A DNA stretch of 64,000 bases from Pristionchus mayeri (lineage: Eukaryota > Nematoda > Chromadorea > Rhabditida > Neodiplogasteridae). Position numbers and translations under genes: made by a program. This document shows, one piece after another, positions 23,698-35,019 of the stretch; the stretch's first letter is position 1; each line of letters starts with the position of its first letter. The notes under the pieces were generated by a model that was not told the DNA's origin, did no database searches, and saw nothing but the letters and a program-made list of their open reading frames with translations. Location: positions 28,276,901-28,340,900 of the forward strand of contig BTRK01000006.1 in assembly GCA_036245805.1 (NCBI GenBank), in the 5' to 3' direction.

Positions 23698-25059
23698 CTA
23701 CCTGCATAGATGTGCGGGTCGGGCCAAGTCATCGTTCGCTGATCCCTTCACCACACTCTTATCCATCTCTCTACGAGCAGTAACCACCTTAATATATCCG
23801 TTTATGCTCAGCATCAACTTCAATTTTGTTTTTTATCTCAGCCTAAATAAATGGACTAGAGATATATCAAATAGATACTACTCTCTACTTCTCAATCCCA
23901 TCAACATTCGATAGTCGTCATTCTAATATATAGGAGGTAACCTTATCTCTCTCCATCTCTGCAAGAATCTTCCTCGTTCGTTCTTCATCTCTCTTCAATT
24001 TCCGAGTGACGAAACCACGGGACATTCCCAATTGAAATTGGAGGAGGAGGCAAGCCTTCGCGAGACAACCAATTGAGAAGTTTGGGCCTTGCTGCAAGGA
24101 AATGCTTCCATGACTTCGTGCTTTCGCTCGTCAAATAGTAAGATATAAATGCATACCAACTCCTTCGGAATCTTAGTCATTTCCTCCCAATGATCAGCCA
24201 TATCAAGATAAGAAGTGAGGAAGATCAAAGATCGAAGAAAAAGAGGCCAGTCCCCACTACGATAGTATACTAAAAATGGGTGGTAATATTGAAGAGAAAC
24301 AGTCACATACAAACCTTTAGAGCAAAGGGTGAAGTACTGTAACTGATCTCCATAATTCGTAACGGTGGGTCGCAAAGAATCTAACATAGTAAGAATGGAA
24401 GTTGTGGGATAGGAACTAATCTTAAAAACAGATAATTATCATAGCCTTTAAGGGGAAGGGGGGGGGGGTTCGCAAGAAGTCGCCTCTTCATTCTGCCTTC
24501 TCTTTAGCATATCGGAGCTATGAGAGAGCGCGCACAATTGAGAGGCGAATATTGCGAATCGATCCCTAATATCCAGTTCTAACCATAAGGGCGCTGGAGA
24601 GACAAGCATCTTCAGACATGAATCGGAAACCACCCTTGTGACCATAATCGCGTTTAATGCGTTCGTGGATCTAAAATATCACAATAGTAAAATAATATTC
24701 TTGCATTCTTAAACATCCCGTTTAGTATTCTCTGTATATCAAACTACTTTCTAGCAGAAGAACAAACCTCGAGAGCCTTCTCGTGTCTGCCTAATCTATT
24801 GAGATAACTCGCTCGCTGAGATAGTAGTTCCCTGCAAAGCAAACCTCGTCAATATCAATGCGAGCATCATGCCTTTTATCGATAAGTGCATGCTGCTCGT
24901 CTCTCATGAACCACCCATCACAATTGTCCTCCGCCTTGTACTCCCCAGGGGTAATCCATCTGAATGTCTACATTGAATCAACGACTGAACACGCCTTTCT
25001 CACCCCAACTTCTCCTTCTGCTCTACTTCATCCAACTCAAAATCAGGGAAGCACTCCAT
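23698..25059 (-). CDS. C8orf76-like TPR protein
   Basis: Exons on the minus strand: 25059-25004, 24959-24915 (lower end uncertain), 24831-24768, 24670-24584, 24420-24315, 24269-24157, 24091-23942, 23787-23698; about 236 aa. The frame is continuous across the last six exons. It carries a TPR-like helix pair (ASYLNRLGRHEKALEIHERI), a second helical block (YYRSGDWPLFLRSLIFLTSY) and, near the end, KACLLLQFQLGMSRGFVTRK. These recall human C8orf76, which has LGRHMEALEI and a TRLLLQF block in the same order; human function is poorly known. The second exon is odd: the frame continues through DKRHDARIDIDE to a GAG-GTTTG donor that abuts the next acceptor after only 13 nt, so this junction is unresolved. 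The start codon follows AACTAG by 2 nt, as at a trans-splice acceptor, 40 nt after the COA4 stop. Confidence 0.6.
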
Positions 25060-25099
25060 TACTAGTTTAGTTATATATATGTTGGGTCTCTAATCTGAT
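25060..25099 (-). promoter_or_regulatory. 40-nt intercistronic gap, probable trans-splice acceptor
   Basis: Between the COA4 stop and the next ATG only 40 nt remain on the minus strand. They end ACTAAACTAG-TA-ATG. There is no AATAAA signal in the gap. This is the layout of a nematode operon with almost no intercistronic region. Confidence 0.5.
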
Positions 25100-27355
25100 C
25101 TAATCCTTTTTCTCTGCAGCTTCTTCGGCTTTCTTCTTGTTCTGCACTTGAGCCTTCGTCATACACGACCGAAATTCACCCAGCTGCAAAAATATATCTC
25201 CTAGAATTCAAACAAAAATTCCTGAAAAAATAAATAAAAGCATTTAAATCATTAAAATTACGCACTGTAGCATTTGAATCATTAAATCAGGATTAACAGG
25301 AAAATATCTCGAGTCGACGCGGGTAATTACAAATGAGAGGGCGCCCTCTTATTTCATTGCGCTATCACACCCGTTGCCTGTGCGGCAGAATTAACTTTAA
25401 AAGCATAAAAATATTCATAAGTGGGTTCCTAACAGAGATATAAAAATTGGAACTTTGAAAACGGGTTACGGTTTACTATTGTCTCAAAAATGCTTTGTCA
25501 GTTTGAACTGACAAGAGTTACTGTTGTTAGTGATTAGGGACTTAAATCTTCAACATTTTTGCAAAATTCTAAAAATGGTGTGCAATGGGGTAATCGAGGG
25601 CGTTGAAAAAGGATAGCGTCACTATAATTTCATTAAATGCTAATTTGATCCACTTATAAGTATTTCAACGCAAGCGATGCTACATCCTCACAATGAATGG
25701 CAATGGTATACTGTAGCTTAGCAGAACAAGCGTGAGCAATATTTAAATAAACAATTATTCTACCCTTTGGATACCTAGTAGATTCTATCGGTGCTCATCG
25801 TAGTGTGAAAAATTAATGACATTAAAATAACTGAAATATTTGCTCCAGCGCACTGAATGCTCAAAATGATCATCATCATTTTGCTTCAGAGTGCTGACAT
25901 ATTTTTTGCTATTTTTGTGCTCAGTAATTTATTTAAAGATGTAGAACAGTAGACTTGAGAATTTGAGAGGCGCATCCCCTTAAACGATTGCTATCGAATT
26001 AAAACTGAATTTTACGTAATGCCTACAGAATTTTTGTGCTCACATATTTATTTTTAAAATGTATATTGTCACATCTTCGAGCATTGTCCTTCTCATTACT
26101 TAAAAATTGGAGAGGCGCATCTTTTAGAAATCGACAGAGCTTGAAAGGAACAATTTTCTGCACAGATTTAAAGTCGCGGGCTGATGGGAAACAGCGCTCT
26201 TTGCACAACTTTTCCCGGTTTTAAGCTTTTTAAATTTATAGATGCTGCGGTTTTCTAACGCCACTTTTGCGAAGCGGTGCGGACACCTTACAACGCCACC
26301 TCGCGAAAGTATTTCTCGCAGCTTCGTGAAAGTTGGGACTAATTAAATGCGCCACTTTCGCGAAGCTGCGGCGTTACTTACATGAAGCGACGCCGCAACT
26401 TTCGCGAAGCTGCAAGGAATACTTTCGCGAGGTGGCCTTGCAAGGTGTCCGCACCGCTTCGCAAAAGTGGCGCACATCCTGCGTTGGAAAACCGGAGTGG
26501 TGGCACCTAGTTAGTCACCCTTTAAATTTACGAAACTACAAAACAAAGGGAAGAGAGGATAAAGTGAGAGGAAGTGGGTTGACTAACTTGAGATTGGCAC
26601 TCTCTCCAGTCTCGGGTCTCTCCCATGCAGTCGACGACGCCTATGTGCTGATCCCAGCAACCAGATCCCCTGAGGAGAAGCACTGGTACCTTCCACGAGA
26701 ACACTTAGCAACCCCATTCTCTAATTTTATGCTACCCCTCTTCATATTTCACGAGTAAAGTCTCCATACCGGGTTCTCGTATTTGGCCAAATATGAACGT
26801 CTATGGTGCACTTTTCGGAAAACAATACAAGTCTGGGACAAAAAATGAAAATAATCCTTGAAGAAAGTTCCTTCCATAGTTTTCAAGTGTATTTTGTGTT
26901 TGAATTTTTCGAATGTTAAAGTTACCGGACGAGGACGAAACCCTGATCTGACCATGATCTGGTCGCGTGTACGAGTGTATGCAAAAGTGAGAGAGCGCGG
27001 GATTACGCTGATCATTTCCGGCTTTCCCTTGAGGATATTATTGATTTTTAGCATTTTTTTTTCATTTTTATATATATTCATTCTATACTAATTCAGCCAT
27101 CGGCTATTCGATGGAGGACAAAAAATAGGGAGTCAATTTTGTCCTCGTCCGGTAACTTTAACCACGAAAATGTCTTTCACTATTATTTAAGAATATGATA
27201 GAATGGCGTTTAACTTGTTGAACTGCAATCATTAATAAAAAAAGAAATCATATAAAACCAGAGAAAAAGATGAAATACCGGATGAGAGTCTCTACGCGAT
27301 CCTCTTCCTCTTCACTTTTGGCCCAATGAGATCCTCCAGAGGGAGTCGCTGACAT
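25100..27355 (-). CDS. COA4: COA4, twin CX9C complex IV assembly factor
   Basis: Three phase-consistent exons, 27355-27279, 26669-26588 and 25183-25100, encode 80 aa (human COA4 is 87). After an acidic EEEEDRVETLIR stretch come two exact CX9C pairs: C-WDQHIGVVD-C and C-QSQLGEFRS-C. They are joined by MGETRDWREC, where the family has QHQDWRQC. A charged KKKAEEAAEKKD tail ends the protein. Twin CX9C proteins are oxidised by the MIA40 pathway in the mitochondrial intermembrane space; COA4 supports cytochrome c oxidase assembly, linked to copper delivery. Those roles are known for the family and inferred here. Intron 1 contains a TTAA MITE and intron 2 a GC-rich inverted repeat, yet the frame is intact. 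The gene immediately downstream on this strand begins 40 nt after the stop. Confidence 0.9.
26247..26491. repeat. GC-rich MITE-like inverted repeat (COA4 intron 2)
   Basis: GCCACTTTTGCGAAGCGGTG at the left faces CACCGCTTCGCAAAAGTGGC at the right. A second inverted pair (CCTCGCGAAAGTATT) lies inside, with a further GCGAAGCTGC repeat at the centre. A diverged relative is visible at about 27800-27950. Confidence 0.85.
26916..27162. mobile_element. TTAA MITE, copy D (COA4 intron 1)
   Basis: Same ends and interior as copy A, with a small insertion in the T-rich part. TTAA on both sides. Confidence 0.92.
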
Positions 27356-27464
27356 TGTAACTAGAGAAGACTTGAATATAAACACAAGAATGAAAATCAA
27401 TAATTGAAACATTTCGTCCGAAGGAGGCCTCCATAATATGACATTTTCCTAGGGAATTCTTCAT

Positions 27465-27770
27465 ATAAGGGGGGGGGGTGGTTACGACTATTGTCAAGTA
27501 CAAACTCTTTCAGCTCGTGAGCAACAGTTGAAACATGTTCAGCTCTTGCAAAGCTCTGAAATTGACCGATATTGGTCCAATTTTACAAATATCGGGTACT
27601 TTCTGAGCTTTGTAACGTTACAAAGCTCAGAAAGTACCCGATATTTGTAAAATTGGACCAATATCGGTCAATTTCAGAGCTTTGCAAGAGCTGAACATGT
27701 TTCAACTGTTGCTCACGAGCTGAAAGAGTTTGTACTTGACAATAGTCGTAACCACCCCCCTCCTTATATT
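27465..27770. repeat. Near-perfect palindrome, about 150-bp arms, no spacer
   Basis: The sequence is its own reverse complement around the centre TAACGTTA at 27616/27617. I could find no mismatch for about 140 bp on either side. The outer ends are a G run at about 27471 and a C run at about 27755. It lies upstream of the COA4 start. Confidence 0.95.
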
Positions 27771-29006
27771 ATGGAGCTCCACGAGAACGACTCCGGTTTT
27801 TCAGCGGAGGAAGCGCGTGTGAAAAAAAGCTTTTGCGAAGCGGCTCGGCCACGCACTCCTCGTTTAAACGATCGCACACTCTTTCTAGAAAGAAATTTCT
27901 CTATGAGTATCCATTTCGCAAAAGTGACGCGTATCCTGCGTTGACCCGGAGTATGGATAGGAAAAATATATGAAACTTTTCCGGAAAAGAATAAAGGAAA
28001 AATGTTATTACGACTTCCTCGCGTTGATGCATCGTGAACTGAGCGCTGAGCTGACTACATAGTCGACTACAAACTACAACACCGATGATCGGGTCACGGC
28101 AATTTTTTTCTCAACACCCCGTTAAGAGAAATGGTCCCATTTCAGATCAAAATAACCACAGAAAGATTTACTAAGCATTGAAAGTATATCAATTCTGTGT
28201 TTAGTGACTAGGCTGCATATTCCATATCCGCTAGAATAGAAGGCGCCCTTCGCTAATTGATAACTAGATGACGTTCCGGAAGGCAGAAAATGGCAACTAA
28301 ACATTAATTAGTGATTAAATAATAATTTATGAGTAAATCAATATAATAAACCGAAAACCGTATAGCTAAAGTTGCCTGACAATTTGAAAAGTACCAGTTT
28401 CAGGCAACATTGTTTTAAAAATACACCGTTCCTCAGGAAAAAAACATTGCACCGTGCCACAGTACTAGTTCATTTTAGCGTTCATTTTTTTCATTTTAGT
28501 TCATTTTACCATTTTTTCCAGGTGTGTTGGTGAAAATATTGCCGTGCGGGTTCGCTGCCTTTCATTTTCAATCCATAATATGATATAATATTCCGAATTT
28601 TATTAATATATTCCGTATCATTTAACGCTCTTGAATTGTCGTGAGCGGTCAAAATCCGCCTTCGCTATAATTGTAAGTGCATTGTGCACAATTATGCTCT
28701 ATTTTACTCGTGATGAAATGAGATTTCACCACAGTATTTTTTCTCATGATATGCCAGGCACTACTACAGAAGTCTGGAATGGGTTTCCGGTAGGTGTAAG
28801 GTTGTTGTTGTTATAATGCTTAGACATAGACCTAGCTAGACTTAACCTATTTAATCTAATAGCATTTAGAGGTATGCTTAGGGATCTGGTAGACTGTATG
28901 TTGGGCGCACCAACCAGAGGTCTACCACCGGTACACCTATCGGAACCCCGTTCCAGGCTTCTGCAGTAGTGTATATATTCCAGTGTTTACGCTTACAATT
29001 ACAGAT
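27771..29006. other. Intergenic, upstream of ADCK1
   Basis: No gene is seen. The first 200 bp hold a diverged copy of the GCGAAGC-rich repeat at 26247. The ADCK1 ATG follows TTACAATTACAG by 2 nt, a likely spliced-leader acceptor. Confidence 0.4.
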
Positions 29007-32000
29007 ATGGCTGCATCGAGGCCGCTTCTAAAGTCTTTGTCAGCCAGTCCGTTGAGGAGGAAACTTCTTACTGGAGGAGCCATTGTCGTACGTTTGATCA
29101 AATAACTCGTAACGAACCTTCACAATCTATTGATTGTTTAACAATTGATCGTTCAGATGGGTACTGCAGCAGCAGTTGAATTATATCGTTCGGTCGATTG
29201 CTTAGAAGACATCAGACAGATCGGATTGATACGATTCGGGCGCGCTGCTTGTACGGTATGTTTCTCATTAAAGTTACCCAACAAGGACGAAATTGACCTA
29301 TTATTTTTTGTCCTCCATCGAAAAGCCGATGGTTGAATTAGTATAGAATGAATATACAAAAATGCTGAAAATCAATAATAGTCTCAAGGGAAAGACGGAA
29401 ATGATCAGCGTAGTCCCGCGCTCTCTCACTTTTGCATACTCTCTCGTACACGCCACGGGATCAGGGTTCCGTCCTTGTTGGTAACTTTAAGGTTATCCAC
29501 ATAAGCTCTACGATTCCACGTGGGTAATATCACGCCTCTCACCAGAGAATCGAGCTAGAATGGCGATTCTTGGGAATGGAGGGAAAACCGTGAAATTACT
29601 TCTAACCGGATTTGGGCATGCTGAGGCAGCATGCCTAACACTCCCCCCAAAGCCTCATTGTGCAGAATTCATTTTGAAGATCCCTGCACCGGGTCGGATC
29701 TCGGCACCTCCTTCTTTGAGGGCATAATTCGCGCCTCTCGTGAAAGATAGGCGAAAATTGACCACTGAGAGACCCCCACTCATTTTTCAAGCTCTATCGT
29801 TCTATTTCGTTCATTTTGCCTGAATGTCAATTTTAACAGTGATACATTCTAAGTAACTTTTCTCAAAAGTGTAGGTAAAGAAGCAGCTCAAATTTTTAAT
29901 ACGGGTACTACAGTGTGACTTATGGTCTCTAAAATATTCTGAAATATTTGAAGTTATTTTACCCCAACGAACAATGTGCGCAGACCGCTCTCATTGCTCT
30001 CGCGGCCGCAAATGATTAGTTTTTCTCCGTTTTGCTCGTTGAAAAATATATTCAAACGATTGCGCAAAGTTTACAGATCGCAAGTCACACTGTAGTACCC
30101 GTATTATTGGCGCAAACCACTCATTCGAAAGCTCTCGTCAAGCCGAATCGAATGCTAAAATTTGAGCTGCTTCTTTACCTACACTTTTGAGAAAAGTTAC
30201 TTGTAATGTATCACTGTTAAAATTGACATTCAGGAAAAATGAACGAAATAGAACGATAGAGCAGCTCGAAAAATTAGTGGGGGTCTCTCGGAGGTCAATT
30301 TTCGCCTATCTTTCACGAGAGGAGCGAAATCTGCCCTCAAAGAAGGAGGTGCCGAGATCCGACCCGGTGCAGTGACCTTCAAAATGAATTCTGCACAATG
30401 AGGCTTTGGGGGGAGTGTCAGGCATGCCTCAGGATGCCCAATTCTGGTTAGAACTCATTTCACGATTTTCGCTCCATTCCCTGGCTCAGCTCGATTTTCT
30501 CATGAGAGGCGTGATATCATGTTGGTGAGAAAATAATGTTAGATTTTCAAATGTTTGATTTTTGGGATATCTTTTGATGCCGCCTGATTATCATATTGGT
30601 ATCTTTGGTAAGTGCGTGCATACTCTTCCCATCGCACATTCGTTCGGCCCAATCCAATTGGTATTGAGACCACAAAACGTGATCAACTGTGTGGTTAACT
30701 GTTAAAGCAACTCTTTATCTATAAGTGAAGTCAAGGGAATACTCCCTTGTACGAATATGTACCCATTCAATGTTCAGTAAAAATCTAAATTTTGACAATG
30801 TTGACTTTTTGTTGGCAATTTTTAAATATCTATTTTTATTAGGTTGAACAGAAAGTCTTTATAAACTTTTTATTTCAATTCTTCTGACAATAAAGCGCAA
30901 GAGCGAAATCAAACGTATGCATCATTGTTATCTACGACAAATCTCCAACGTTCAGGCAACTTATGGATTCCCTCCTTATAGAACCCATCTCGGCGCGAAT
31001 TAAAATATTGCTTGAGTGCGGCCTCGATCGCCCCACGGGAAGTGAAGGATCTCTGATCGAGATGACGGGTCAGATCCGAGAACAACCAATCATCCGAAGG
31101 GGCCAAGCCAGGAGAATACGGTGTATGAGGGAGAACCATCCAGCCATATTTGGACAGCTCCTGCTTGACCTGCCGTACAACATGGGGTCGGGCGTTATCG
31201 TGTTGATAGTACACTTTCTTGCCGTTCAGGGCAGATTGTGCGGATTTCTTCTTGAGATTCCGTAGTTGTTTAGTGTAGACATATCCAGTAATTATCCGCT
31301 TCTCGGGTAGGAGCTCCCAGTAAATCGGGCCATCCACTCCCCACCAGGCAGAGAGCAAGATTTTCATAGGGTGAAGGTCAGGCTTTGCGACGTCCTGTGG
31401 GGTCTCATTGGCATCCACCCACTGTGCCTTCCTATGGTGATTCTCATAGCAGACCCACTTATCGACCCCTGTTATGAGACGGTCCACCCATCGATCTCCA
31501 GCGTGAAGAGTGAGTAGAGAAAGGGAATCGTCGACACGGTGGTCAAACTGGTCTTGGGTCAATTTGTGGGGTATGAAACGGCCTAGCTTCTTCTTCTTGC
31601 CAATGGAGACCAATCATTTTACGATGGTTCTTTGCGATACCCCAAGTGTGGCTGCCATGTCGCGGGTATTTGGAAAGGATCCAATTCCACTACGATCCGT
31701 AGCGCATCCAAATCCAGCTTGGGTGGCCTCCCAGACCGGTCATGATCATCCATGGAAAAGTCCCCCTTCTCGAAGAGTTGGTACCAATTGTGCATGGTCT
31801 GGTAGTGAGTGGCATATGAATCGTACACTTCAGCCAACTGACGTTCCTATTCCTTCATTGTAGTGTGAGAGAGGAATACGAATAACAGAACGTTGCGGAT
31901 GTGCAAGGCCGTGTGAACAAACATCGTGATCTTACTAGTAGCAGAATGAAAGGCGTGGAATGGGGAGTTGTTGACCACATAGTCCCTTTGTCATTTGTTA

Positions 32001-34715
32001 TTCACTAGAGGCGAGGGAACACCAAAGGTCTCGTGCACTGAGCAGTGATCGAGCAAAACAGTTTATAAAGACTTTCTGTTCAACCTAATACAAGTATCAG
32101 GCTGATGCAAAAGTTTCTGACTATTTTCACATTCGGACACAACAACGTACCCCGTTCTTAGAAATCGATCAATCAATTAATGGTTTTCAACAGTTGATGT
32201 GGCCTTGGGGACACTTTATAACTAGCGCTATACTGGGCCAATTCGATCAATAGGGACAAATTTGCAAAGTAAGGCTACTGGGCCCTTTATGGTCGCAAAA
32301 ATCTGAGGGGCCACTCTCTTCATTTCCAAAACTGTCTCACAACTGGGAGGTCGCCAGCCACAAAACCCTTAAAGTTTGGCCGTAAAACGTGCCTTGACCA
32401 CCCTTAAACGGCTCGTAACCCCCTTCCTCTCTAGGAACCAACCCCTGGCATGGCTCCTCGGTCTACGGCAGCGCGCTTGACGACCTCCCCCCCGGCCGCC
32501 ATGCCCATCGGCCTTACGCAAACTCAAATTTTGCTCAAGCCCGGTGCCTACATTTCGTAAGACCCCCCTCCCGTACCCTTTCGAGCACATCACTGCTGGC
32601 TTCCACTGTAACTGTTTTCAACATTTGTTTGACAGGTATCCCGCGTGGTGGCAGATTACAAGATGTCGTTGTACGGCGTGCCCTATCCCTCGGATGAATA
32701 CGTGACAGCACTGAAGGCGTGCCATCTACGATGTGCAGTCAGGCTTCTCGATCTGGCAGCTGCGAACGGGGGAGTGTTCGTGAAGGTCTGTCCCCCCCCC
32801 CCTCCCGGAGTGTACCCGGTGTCAGGTTGGTCAACACGTCGCTGCACTCGAATATCTCATTCCGAAGGAGTACACGAAGACACTGTCAGTCCTCATGAAC
32901 CAAGCACCCGAGAGTTCACTCGAAGATGTTAAAGGGGTTGTCGAAGAAGACCTCAATCAAAAGGTCTTAAACAGCCACTTAATCAGAAATGCCTCCTTTT
33001 GTAGATGGATGAGATGTTCAGTGAGTTCTCGTGTAAGCCAGTGGGAGCAGCGAGTCTTGCACAAGTGAGTCCCTCTCCATTCCTGTAGATACACTGGTCC
33101 CTCAGGTGCACGTAGCTCGCCTGCGAGAGACTGGAGAGAAAGTAGCAGTGAAAGTACAGCATCGAAGAGTCAAGAAGAATGCGAGGACAGATATCAATAC
33201 CATGCAGGTGCGAGATATTAATTTAAGCGTATCATTGAATGTGTTGTTGCAGTTGATGGTCAAGATCACAGATCTCATATTCCCCGACTTCAAATTGCAG
33301 TGGTTGGTAGATGAAGTGAAGAAGAATCTCCCTCTCGAATTGGATTTCCTTCATGAGGTTTACTTCGGTTAATTCTCTAACGAAATTGTAAGATCTTAGG
33401 CGGCAAATGCAGAGAAGATGAGGGTGTTATTCGGCCATCTCCCATTTCTCAAGGTTAGTCGCATTCCACGACGCATTAGATGGAGACAGAATCGATTCAG
33501 ATTCCGACGATGAAGTTGTCTCATTCATCATCTAGGGTTCTCACCATGGAATTCTGTGAGGGGGAGCACATCAACAAAGTGGAGTTTCTGAAGGAGAATG
33601 GAATCGACACCCACGATGTCACTTACTCTTTTTGCATTTTATTCTTATTCACACCTTTATCCCGTCTTTTAAGGTGTGTCGCAAGTTGGGCCGTCTAATC
33701 TCAGAAATGATCTTCCAACGTGGATACCTTCACTCTGATCCCCATCCTGGAAACATTCTTGTGAATAAGAAGAAGAACGGACAAGTGGAGATTGTGGTGC
33801 TAGATCACGGATTGTATCTGGTATGAGTGAGAGTCCGAGAGGCAAAGGGTGTGGGGGAGTTGTAGACAATCGAGGATTCCTTCCGCAAGTTGTACTCTCA
33901 ACTGTGGCTGGCACTTCTCAAACCTGATCAGGACGAGATAAAGGTGAGCGAATGAAGCATCCCTTGCATTGTCATGATCATGGTGATTAAATGAATTCAG
34001 AGAGTGGCAAACGAGATGGGAGTGGGCGAGTTGTATGGACTATTCGCATGCATTGTCACTAGAAGGTACGAAGACTGAGGGAAAGAGGAAGTGGATGGGG
34101 AGGATCTCTATCTCTTTGAGATCGTGGAAGTCAGTGACCTCGGGAATCAACAAGAGATCGATGGACGAGAAGGAGAAGAAGGAATTGAGAGCCTATGCAG
34201 TCACTCTCATTCCACAGATTAGTCAGGTACCATGCTAGCCAGGCTTCGATGTACCGTATATCATGCAGGTATTACAACGAATGCCCCGAGAGATGCTACT
34301 CATTCTCAAGACGAATGATCTACTCAGGGCCATTGAGCACCAACTGGGTTTGTATCCTCAAATTCGTTGTTCCAATGGCTCAATTACTAACAGTCAGACT
34401 AATACTAATCATGACGAATTTTAATCCTTCTTATCAATAATTCAATAATTGTTTTGAGGGTCTGCCAATCGTTCTGATGGATACATCGAGATGAGCAAGT
34501 GCGTTGTCTCCTCCTGGCACCATCTTGCAATTCAATCTGCTAAGAGTGAGTTCCCCCCTTCTTCCACTCTCAATGGGTCTATTCCAGATTGGAGGGAATC
34601 TATCTGCCTCCGATTGTCTCTCATCTACTCTATGAGTCGACTGATTGCTTATGATTACTTCCTTCGATTCAACTCCTACCTTCCTCTAGCTATTCAATAT
34701 GATTCTTGTATGTAG
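29007..34715 (+). CDS. ADCK1: ADCK1, ABC1/UbiB-type atypical kinase
   Basis: Sixteen exons join in phase: 29007-29087, 29157-29255, 32636-32785, 32826-32963, 33005-33064, 33106-33207, 33253-33357, 33400-33453, 33501-33617, 33674-33820, 33866-33943, 34001-34065, 34121-34226, 34269-34347, 34459-34545, 34588-34715; 531 aa (human about 530). The UbiB signatures are present: KVGQ (about 110-113, split by an intron), the alanine-rich GAASLAQ loop (about 170), the lysine in VAVKVQH (about 192), LELDFLHE (about 239-245), SDPHPGN (about 323-329) and the metal-binding DHG (about 346-348). Family members sit in mitochondria and are linked to lipid and cristae homeostasis; the role here is inferred. Intron 2 is 3.4 kb and has collected a MITE, a foldback and a mariner element. 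Several acceptors end GAG or AAG. Confidence 0.95.
29268..29490. mobile_element. TTAA MITE, copy E (ADCK1 intron 2), diverged
   Basis: The ends are TTAA-AGTTACCCAACAAGG and the inverse; the interior ATCGAAAAGCCGATGG matches the family. Together with the copy at 59975 it forms a subfamily (CAACAAGG instead of CGGACGAGG). Confidence 0.88.
29527..30518. repeat. 1-kb foldback, ATATCACGCC family (ADCK1 intron 2)
   Basis: ATATCACGCCTCTCACCAGAG at the left and GAGAGGCGTGATAT at the right. The arms also share the GGGTCGGATCTCGGCACCTC block and a GTGTAGGTAAAGAAGCAGCT block. Similar ends occur at 16909, 43278 and 61618. Confidence 0.88.
30839..32088. mobile_element. Tc1/mariner element, 1250 bp
   Basis: Inverted ends TTAGGTTGAACAGAAAGTCT and complement, with TA on both sides, enclose a mariner transposase on the minus strand. 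It lies in ADCK1 intron 2. The well-kept ends suggest a fairly recent insertion. Confidence 0.95.
30909..31837 (-). pseudogene. Mariner transposase, frameshifted
   Basis: The 5' part (31837 to about 31650) reads HNWYQLFEKGDFSMDDHDRS then GRPPK, the mariner helix-turn-helix and GRP linker. The 3' part (31613-30909) carries the catalytic domain: GVDKWV, YYQHDNARPH and YSPGLAPSDDWLF. There are 34 residues between the second and third aspartates, the D34D spacing of mariners. The two parts are out of frame near 31650-31690, and the frame that should bridge them (TRDMAATLG) meets a TGA just before LVSIGKKKK. The copy is therefore inactive unless the assembly is wrong. Confidence 0.92.
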
Positions 34716-35019
34716 AACTCCGTTGTTTCTCATATTCTCATACTATTCTCGGTCTTACTACTTTTATTGTTCGATAGCTCATTGATTAACTTGGAAAATT
34801 TCCTTTACTAATTCATTTCTTTTATTTACCGTACCTTCCTCTCTAGCTGGTATCTCCCCGCCTTCTCTTTGTCACACATTTCTCCTGTGCCAGTCATTTT
34901 CCGGTTTGTCTCCACCCTTGGTTGAATTTTTTTGTGGATTACTCGTGCTCTTCTTTGATTTATTATTCAGGTCAGAAGATACTTAGGCGATAAATCATTA
35001 TTACGGGGTATCATAGAAA

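Noticed and set aside
26333..26758. 141-codon + frame as a gene
   Set aside because: It overlaps COA4 exon 2 on the opposite strand and a GC-rich inverted repeat; the CX9C evidence fixes the minus strand.
30963..31265. + strand frames across the mariner
   Set aside because: Shadows of the transposase, which is clearly on the minus strand.
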